Origin: Bosea sp. OAE506
GTDB taxonomy: Bacteria; Pseudomonadota; Alphaproteobacteria; Rhizobiales; Beijerinckiaceae
Direction of reading: 5' to 3'
NCBI RefSeq assembly: GCF_040546595.1
Contig: NZ_JBEPOB010000001.1
Coordinates: forward strand, 1,675,001 to 1,739,000
Length of the DNA: 64,000 nt
The notes beneath the pieces are model-generated. The model made no database searches, was not told the origin of the DNA, and worked only from the letters and a program-made list of their open reading frames with translations. This document shows, in pieces, positions 58,727-64,000 of this stretch (within the stretch, counting starts at the first letter, position 1; each line of letters opens with the position of its first letter). The position numbers and the translations under genes are program-made.

Positions 58727-60066
58727 GGCGGCTGCTGCTGCGGCTGATGCCGGCGCGGGCGGCCGCGCAGATCACCGTTATCGCGATCGGCTCGCTGGTC
58801 CTGGCCAATCTCGTCACCATTGTCGCCCTGCTCGTGCTGCTGCCGCCCGAGCTCAAGCGCATTCCGAACTTTCCCTATGTCACGGACCTGATCGCGATCG
58901 CCCGCATGGTCGAGGCGGCCCCCGCGCCGGAGGCCAGGGCAGTCATCGTCGAGACCGCGCTGGCAGCCAACCCCCAGCTCTCGCGGCTGCCGCCGGAGGC
59001 GCGCACGAGCGAGCGCAACCTGTTCTGGGCCGACCGTCAGCTTCTCGACAATCTGAAGACGCAGGTTGGGCCGAAGGTCGAGGCGCTGATGCTCGACCAT
59101 GCGCCCGGCCGCTTCGGCCCGCCGCCCTTCGGCGTCCGCTTTGCCGATGGCAGCGGGTTGGCGATGACGCCGGCTTCGATGGCGCCGCCGCCACGGGGTG
59201 GAGCGTTCATCGGCTATCTCGTCGTCATGCTGGCGCTGCTGGCCTGTCTCGTCGGCCTGCTCTCGCTCTGGGCGGCGCGCGCCGTGGCCTCGCCGCTGTC
59301 GCGCCTGGCGGCGGCGATCGATCGCTTCGATCCCGACCGCGACACGCTCGCGGTCCCCGAGGAGGGGCCGGTCGAGGTGAAGCGGCTGGCCGGCGCCTTC
59401 GGCAGCATGGCGGCGCGCATCCGGCGGCTGATCGACGATCGCACCCGGATGCTGGCGGCGGTCAGCCATGATCTGCGCACGCCGATCACGCGGCTGCGGC
59501 TGCGCGCCGACGAGATCGCCGATGAGCGCCAGCGCCGCGCCATCGTCGCCGATCTCGCCTTGATGGAGCGCATGGTCGGAGCGGCGCTGTCCTATCTGCG
59601 CGATGGGCGCGCCTCGGGCAGCCTGACGGCGACCGACATGCCGGCCCTGCTCCAGACGATCTGCGACGACTTCGCCGATCTCGGCCATATCGTGATCTAT
59701 GACGGGCCGATGCGCGCCTCCGCCGTCTGCGACGCCGACCAGATGACGCGCGCCGTGAACAACCTCATCGACAACGCCATCAAGTTCGGCGGCAAGGTCT
59801 CGGTCCGTCTCGACGATTCCGACACCGCTACCATCGCCATCGAGGTCGAGGATGACGGGCCGGGGATCGCCCCGGAGGAGCGCGAGAAGGTGTTCGCGCC
59901 GTTCTACCGCAGCGACGCCGCGCGGACGCTCAAGGAAGGCAGCGGCTTCGGGCTCGGCCTCTCGATCGTGCGGGCGATCGCGGAGGCGCATCGCGGCACG
60001 CTCATGCTCGCGGACCGGGAGGGCGGTGGCCTGCGGGTTCGCCTCGCCTGGCCGCGGCGCTTGTAG
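58723..60066 (+). CDS. EnvZ-like sensor histidine kinase
   Basis: Inner-membrane kinase, 447 residues. TM1 (~16-40), a periplasmic domain of ~120 residues rich in Pro, TM2 (~162-186), HAMP, then H-box VSHDLRTPITRLRL with His249. N-box NNLIDNAIKFGG, G1 DDGPGI and G2 GSGFGLGLSIV complete the ATPase. The order and the SHDLRTPITRLR motif match the EnvZ group. It partners the preceding response regulator. The stimulus cannot be read from the sequence. Confidence 0.95.
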   Translation: MRRLLLRLMPARAAAQITVIAIGSLVLANLVTIVALLVLLPPELKRIPNFPYVTDLIAIARMVEAAPAPEARAVIVETALAANPQLSRLPPEARTSERNLFWADRQLLDNLKTQVGPKVEALMLDHAPGRFGPPPFGVRFADGSGLAMTPASMAPPPRGGAFIGYLVVMLALLACLVGLLSLWAARAVASPLSRLAAAIDRFDPDRDTLAVPEEGPVEVKRLAGAFGSMAARIRRLIDDRTRMLAAVSHDLRTPITRLRLRADEIADERQRRAIVADLALMERMVGAALSYLRDGRASGSLTATDMPALLQTICDDFADLGHIVIYDGPMRASAVCDADQMTRAVNNLIDNAIKFGGKVSVRLDDSDTATIAIEVEDDGPGIAPEEREKVFAPFYRSDAARTLKEGSGFGLGLSIVRAIAEAHRGTLMLADREGGGLRVRLAWPRRL

Positions 60067-60134
60067 CGGAACGCGTCACCGGTTGACGCGTTCACCTCCC
60101 ATCGCCCGCGCCGCGGGCCCGACAGGGGGTCGAC

Positions 60135-60320
60135 ATGACTGCGAGTACCAATCCCGCCAAGGAAAGCCTGCGCCAGGAACAGCAGGAGCAGCGCGAGGCC
60201 GCCAAGAAGGGCCCGGACGCCGAGCTCGACAAGGCGCTGAAGGACACCTTCCCGGCGAGCGACCCGATCGCCGCCCAGGCGCCGACGAAGCCGGGCGCCG
60301 CCGACGACAAGGCCTCCTGA
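60135..60320 (+). CDS. small hydrophilic protein with DTFPASDP motif
   Basis: 61 residues, Gln/Glu/Lys-rich N-terminal half, then KDTFPASDPIAAQAP, a motif recurrent in small uncharacterised alphaproteobacterial proteins. It has no hydrophobic segment and looks disordered. AGGGGG lies 6 bases before the ATG. It follows the kinase gene by 68 bases and is convergent with serA (4 bases between stops). Function unknown. Confidence 0.7.
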   Translation: MTASTNPAKESLRQEQQEQREAAKKGPDAELDKALKDTFPASDPIAAQAPTKPGAADDKAS

Positions 60321-60324
60321 CGCC

Positions 60325-61581
60325 TCAGGCGCGCTGGTAGAGCAGCCGCGCGCGGATGGTGCCGTCGAGAGCCCTGATCTCGCGCAGGATGTCGCGCGCA
60401 TCGGCACCGATGCTCTCCGCCTCCATCACGACATAACCGACTTCGCCATCCGTCTGGTAATTCTGGGCGGCGATGTTCACGTCGCGGGCGGCGAAGACGT
60501 CGTTGAGCCGCCTCAGCATGCCCGGCACGTTGCGCTGGACATGAATGAAGCGCGTGCCGACCGCGCGGGCGGCGAGCTGCACCTGCGGGAAGTTGACCGC
60601 GCCGACCGTCGATCCGACATCGGAATAATCGATCAGCTTGCGGGCAACCTCGGCGCCGATGCGCTCCTGCGCTTCTTCCGTCGAGCCGCCGACATGCGGG
60701 GTGAGGATGACATTGGGCAGGCCCTGCAGCGGCGAGACGAAGCGGTCGTTGTTCGAGGCCGGCTCGACGGGGAAGACGTCGACGGCTGCACCGGCGAGGT
60801 GGCCGCTCTTCAGCGCGGCGGCGAGCGCGTCGAGATCGACGACCGTGCCGCGCGAGTTGTTGATCAGGTAGCTGCCGGGGTTCATCGCGGCGATCTGCTC
60901 GGCGCCGATCATGCCATGGGTCTGCGGCGTCTCGGGCACATGCAGCGAAACGATGTCGGCCGAGCCCAGCAGTTCATGCAGGCTGTCGACCGGCTCGGTG
61001 TTGCCGTGGCGCAGGCGGTCAGTCTGATCATAGTAGATCACCCGCATGCCCATCGCCTCGGCCAGGGTCGAGAGCTGGCTGCCGATATTGCCGTAGCCGA
61101 CGATGCCGAGCACCTTGCCGCGCACCTCGAAGGAGCCGTTGGCCGACTTGTCCCAGCCACCGCCATGGGCCGAGACCGAGCGATCGGTGATCTTGCGCAG
61201 CAGCATGACGATCTCGCCGATGGTGAGCTCGGCGACGCTGCGGGTGTTCGAGAAGGGCGCGTTGAAGACCGGCACGCCACGGCTGCGCGCTGCGTGGAGA
61301 TCGACCTGATTGGTGCCGACCGAGAAGCAGCCGACGGCGAAGAGCCGGTCGGCCCGGGCGAAGACCGCGTCGGTGAGCTGCGTGCGCGAGCGGATGCCCA
61401 GGACATGGACGCCTTCCAGCGCCTTCACCAGCGCGTCCTCGTCCAATGCCTTGGGCAAACGCGTCATGTTGGTGTAGCCGGCATTGACCAGAAGGTCGGC
61501 GGCGGAATCGTTGATGCCTTCCAGCAGCAGGACCTTGATGCGGTCCTTGGACAGGGACAGGCGTTCGCTGGGCAGTGTCAT
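60325..61581 (-). CDS. serA: D-3-phosphoglycerate dehydrogenase
   Basis: First enzyme of serine biosynthesis, 418 residues. Dinucleotide loop VGYGNIGSQLSTL, catalytic Arg in INNSRGTVVDL, Glu in VDVFPVEPAS, His in LTPHVGGSTEEAQ, and a C-terminal ACT domain from ~343 (GTRFIHVQRNVPGMLRRLND) for serine feedback. Length and the short linker match the E. coli-type enzyme rather than the ~530-residue form. The start at 61581 is natural; its promoter lies in the 91 bases before nfeD's stop at 61673. Confidence 0.95.
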   Translation of the reverse strand: MTLPSERLSLSKDRIKVLLLEGINDSAADLLVNAGYTNMTRLPKALDEDALVKALEGVHVLGIRSRTQLTDAVFARADRLFAVGCFSVGTNQVDLHAARSRGVPVFNAPFSNTRSVAELTIGEIVMLLRKITDRSVSAHGGGWDKSANGSFEVRGKVLGIVGYGNIGSQLSTLAEAMGMRVIYYDQTDRLRHGNTEPVDSLHELLGSADIVSLHVPETPQTHGMIGAEQIAAMNPGSYLINNSRGTVVDLDALAAALKSGHLAGAAVDVFPVEPASNNDRFVSPLQGLPNVILTPHVGGSTEEAQERIGAEVARKLIDYSDVGSTVGAVNFPQVQLAARAVGTRFIHVQRNVPGMLRRLNDVFAARDVNIAAQNYQTDGEVGYVVMEAESIGADARDILREIRALDGTIRARLLYQRA

Positions 61582-61672
61582 GGGGGCGGACCGGTCTGGC
61601 GGCGGAGCGTCCGCTATAGACCGCTGGCGCTTCGATACAACCGGATTTCTGCGCGACGCCAGCCGTCCGCGC

Positions 61673-62116
61673 TCACGCCTTCTCGACGATCAGCGTCGCG
61701 CCGTCGACGCGCACGACACGCACCTCGCTCCCGGCCAAGAGTTCCGGGCCGGTGACGCGCCAGGACGAATCGTCGATGCGGATGCGGCCCTCGCCGCCTG
61801 TCATCGTCGCCTCCAGCCGGAAGACGCGGCCGATCAGCCGGCGGCCGCGATCGTTGAGCCCGGTCGCAGCGTCGGGCTCCTCGCCCTTGCGGCGCGTCAG
61901 CAGGCGGCCCGTGAAGACCGCAACGAGGCTGAAGCCGGCGAAGACCAGCGCCGCGGCCTGCCAGCCGAGACCGACCAGGCCGACCACGGCGCCGGTCATA
62001 AGGGCGGCGAGCCCGAGCCAGAGCAGGAAGATGCCGGGTGCCAGCACCTCGCCGCCGATGAGGACGAGGCCGAGGATGACCCAGCCCCAGGCGCCGGACA
62101 GGATGGCGGGCAGCAT
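61673..62116 (-). CDS. NfeD family membrane protein
   Basis: 147 residues: hydrophobic N-terminal half with two to three segments (WGWVILGLVLIGGEVLAPGI; LAALMTGAVVGLVGLGW), then a soluble OB-fold-like domain with GRIRIDDSSWRV and AGSEVRVVRVDGATLIVEKA. These NfeD-like proteins are typically encoded with an SPFH protein and act with it at the membrane. It starts 8 bases after qmcA ends, in one operon. Confidence 0.92.
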   Translation of the reverse strand: MLPAILSGAWGWVILGLVLIGGEVLAPGIFLLWLGLAALMTGAVVGLVGLGWQAAALVFAGFSLVAVFTGRLLTRRKGEEPDAATGLNDRGRRLIGRVFRLEATMTGGEGRIRIDDSSWRVTGPELLAGSEVRVVRVDGATLIVEKA

Positions 62117-62124
62117 CGGCGGCC

Positions 62125-63102
62125 TCAGGCGTTGCGGCCGGTCGGCGGCACGGAGGCCGTTCGCCGGCCGTCGACCGCATCGTCGCCGAACACGGCGCGG
62201 GTGAGCTGGGCGATACCACCGACGGTTCCGGCGAGCGCTGCGGCCTCGATCGGCACGATCACCACCTTGCTGTTAGGTGCGCTGGCGATTGCCTTCAGCG
62301 CATCGGTGTAGCGCTCCGCGATCAGGAAGTTCGCGGCCTGGATGTCGCCCTTGCTGATGGCCTCCGAGACCATGGCGGTGGCGGAAGCCTCGGCCTGGGC
62401 GGAGCGCTCGCGCGCTTCGGCGTCGCGGAAGGCGGCCTCCTTGCGGCCCTCGGCGGCAAGGATCTGCGATTGCTTGAGCCCTTCGGCCCGCAGGATCTCG
62501 GCCTGGCGCATGCCGTCGGCCTCCAGCACGGCGGCTCGCTTCTCGCGCTCCGCCTTCATCTGGCGGTTCATCGCGCCAACGATGTCGGCCGGGGGCAGGA
62601 TGTCGCGAATCTCGATGCGGGTGACCTTGACGCCCCAGGGCGAAGCGGCTGCATCCATCACCCGCAGCAGCCGCTCGTTGATCTCGTCGCGGTGGGAGAG
62701 CAACTGGTCGAGGTCCATCGAGCCGACGACTGTGCGGATATTGGTCATGGTCAGGGTAACCAGCGCGTCGTCGAGCGCCGAGACCTCGTAGCGCGCCTTG
62801 GCGGCGTCCAGCACCTGGTAGAAGGCGGCGGCATCGATGCGCACGCCGGCATTGTCCTTGGTGATCGCCTCCTGCGAGGGAATGTCGAGCACCTGCTCCA
62901 TGACATTCACCTTGTGGCCGATGCGGTCGATATAGGGGACGATCAGGTTGAGGCCCGCACTGAGCGTGCGCGAATACCGGCCGAAGCGCTCGACCGTGTA
63001 GTTGTAGCCCTGCGGCACCGTCTTCACCAGGAAGGCGATGGTGATGACGACGAGCATCACCAGGACGATCACGAAGATGCTGAAGCCCGAGAGCGTGTCC
63101 AT
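62125..63102 (-). CDS. qmcA: SPFH/band 7 membrane protein, QmcA-like
   Basis: 325 residues: an N-terminal membrane anchor (IFVIVLVMLVVITIAFLV) followed by an SPFH domain starting KTVPQGYNYTVERFGRYSRT. It continues to a long Ala/Glu-rich coiled coil (AEREKRAAVLEADGMRQAEI). It is of the stomatin/QmcA type, which builds membrane microdomain cages and associates with proteases. The ATG at 63102 (MDTLSGF) is chosen over the frame start at 63180, which lacks a sensible N-terminus. It is operonic with the NfeD gene. Confidence 0.92.
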   Translation of the reverse strand: MDTLSGFSIFVIVLVMLVVITIAFLVKTVPQGYNYTVERFGRYSRTLSAGLNLIVPYIDRIGHKVNVMEQVLDIPSQEAITKDNAGVRIDAAAFYQVLDAAKARYEVSALDDALVTLTMTNIRTVVGSMDLDQLLSHRDEINERLLRVMDAAASPWGVKVTRIEIRDILPPADIVGAMNRQMKAEREKRAAVLEADGMRQAEILRAEGLKQSQILAAEGRKEAAFRDAEARERSAQAEASATAMVSEAISKGDIQAANFLIAERYTDALKAIASAPNSKVVIVPIEAAALAGTVGGIAQLTRAVFGDDAVDGRRTASVPPTGRNA

Positions 63103-63345
63103 GAGGTGAGCGTCTCCTGTCGCCTGGCCCCGCCGCGGGCCGGCGGCATGCAACCTGACGATTGCGACAGGCGAATGCAAGGTCGCGGCGGCGCAGGCGA
63201 CCCTGCCTGCGTACTTGGCAGTTCCTCGCTGCTAACCGCGCCCGCGTGGCAGAAACTGCTCAGAACGGCTTTGCCGAACCCGCGATTACGGTTCACATCG
63301 CGCGGCGCTTCCCGCATGATCGGGCATCTGCTGGAGAGCCGCACC

Positions 63346-64000
63346 ATGTCCGATCCGCGCCTGCCGATTCTCGCCGAACTCGAGAAGAAGATCCTCTGGC
63401 TCGCCTCCTGGACGATCCACAACGCCAACCATCTGCGCGACAGCGCCGACGGGATGAAGGTCGGCGGCCACCAGGCCTCCTCGGCCTCGCTGGCGACGAT
63501 CATGACCGCGCTCTACATGGCGGCGCTGCGGCCGCAGGACCGGGTGGCGGTGAAGCCGCACGCCTCGCCGATCTTCCATGCGATCAACTATCTGATGGGG
63601 CTGCAGACGCGCGAGAAGCTCGAGAACTTCCGCGGCTACAAGGGCGCGCAGAGCTATCCCTCGCGCACCAAGGACATCGACGACGTCGATTTCTCGACCG
63701 GCTCGGTGGGGCTGGGCGTGGCGCAGACGCTGTTCTCCTCGCTGACGCAGGATTATGTCCGCGCCCATGGCTGGGGGCTGGAGCGTCCCGAGGGCCGTAT
63801 GGTCTCGCTGATCGGCGACGCCGAGCTCGACGAGGGCAACATCTTCGAGGCCCTGATGGAGGGCTGGAAGCACGGCCTGCGCAACACCTGGTGGGTGATT
63901 GACTACAACCGCCAGTCGCTCGACGCCGTCATCCGCGAGGGGCTCTACGACCGCTTCGAGACGATGTTCCGCAATTTCGGCTGGGACGTCGTGACGCTTA
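63346..64000 (+). CDS. transketolase/AceE-like thiamine-diphosphate enzyme (partial)
   Basis: The first ~218 residues of a TPP enzyme; the gene runs past the window. Seen: VGGHQASSASLATIMTALYM, HASPIFHAINYLMGLQTREK, TGSVGLGVAQTLFSSLTQ, and the ThDP/Mg site LIGDAELDEGNIFEAL. These resemble the homodimeric pyruvate dehydrogenase E1 (AceE) branch more than ordinary transketolase. The ATG at 63346 has GGAG 10 bases upstream; an in-frame ATG at 63316 has no ribosome site. It is divergent from qmcA. Confidence 0.88.
   Translation, partial: MSDPRLPILAELEKKILWLASWTIHNANHLRDSADGMKVGGHQASSASLATIMTALYMAALRPQDRVAVKPHASPIFHAINYLMGLQTREKLENFRGYKGAQSYPSRTKDIDDVDFSTGSVGLGVAQTLFSSLTQDYVRAHGWGLERPEGRMVSLIGDAELDEGNIFEALMEGWKHGLRNTWWVIDYNRQSLDAVIREGLYDRFETMFRNFGWDVVTL

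Noticed and set aside
1..64000. CRISPR array, prophage, insertion sequence or integrative element
   Set aside because: No regularly spaced direct repeats, transposase, integrase, phage structural gene or tRNA-associated direct repeat was found; the repeats present are palindromic intergenic units.

Overview
The window is a chromosomal segment of a high-GC alphaproteobacterium. Gene content, the Mur/SitABCD and HmuTUV/HutX loci, the BphO-bacteriophytochrome pair and the intergenic palindromes fit the Hyphomicrobiales. Overall resemblance suggests a Bosea-like genus, but that is inference from family knowledge, not a search. I see no transposase, integrase, phage gene, CRISPR array or rRNA. There is one tRNA (Gly, GCC). 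About 67 genes are supported; two of them carry single-base frameshifts.

Layout. 1-2.2 kb: end of a type I secretion operon (PrtD-type ABC exporter, then a truncated HlyD-type adaptor). 2.6-7.5 kb: catabolic operon with an NMT1-type binding protein, an ornithine-cyclodeaminase homologue, a deaminase-type amidohydrolase and a dihydroorotase/hydantoinase-like amidohydrolase. 7.7-14.2 kb: methyltransferase, an unusual in-frame DUF429-dehydratase fusion, a CitE-like lyase, inorganic pyrophosphatase, a cysteine phosphatase and a flippase-like membrane protein. 14.4-18.4 kb: divergent heme locus, hmuQ-like heme monooxygenase plus hutX facing hmuTUV, with an AT-rich operator region between. 18.5-22 kb: L,D-transpeptidase, hydroxyacid dehydrogenase, DUF2853 protein, cyclopropane fatty acid synthase.

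22.1-31.9 kb looks like one or two catabolic islands: NIPSNAP, alpha/beta hydrolase, aspartate dehydrogenase and a frameshifted SDR run convergently into a GntR-led operon (regulator, 2-hydroxyacid dehydrogenase, polar-amino-acid-type ABC transporter). The regulator is divergent from an enolase-superfamily dehydratase and a gluconate-5-dehydrogenase-like SDR. 32.1-35.2 kb: heme oxygenase and a bacteriophytochrome with an HWE kinase and a C-terminal receiver. 35.3-39.4 kb: tRNA-Gly, YbaK editing protein, CnoX-like thioredoxin, LON-domain protein, UMF1-type MFS transporter.

39.5-47.6 kb: homospermidine synthase; a Ugp-type glycerol-3-phosphate transporter without its ATPase but with a GpdQ-like phosphodiesterase; a GNAT; and ornithine decarboxylase behind a long, highly structured leader that may be the alphaproteobacterial speF RNA. 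48-55 kb: periplasmic glucan protein, glutathionyl-hydroquinone reductase, and a Mur-type regulator divergent from sitABCD, with four TTGCAA boxes in the shared promoter; sitD is frameshifted. 54.8-64 kb: transglutaminase, luciferase-like oxidoreductase, membrane-anchored SGNH hydrolase, OmpR/EnvZ-type two-component pair, small hydrophilic protein, serA, nfeD/qmcA, and the start of an AceE-like transketolase.

No single locus is clearly a new system. The points most worth checking are the DUF429-dehydratase fusion with an internal ribosome site, the decarboxylase leader, the repeated octamer of the heme promoter, the Mur boxes, the GpdQ/Ugp pairing, and whether the two frameshifts are real.
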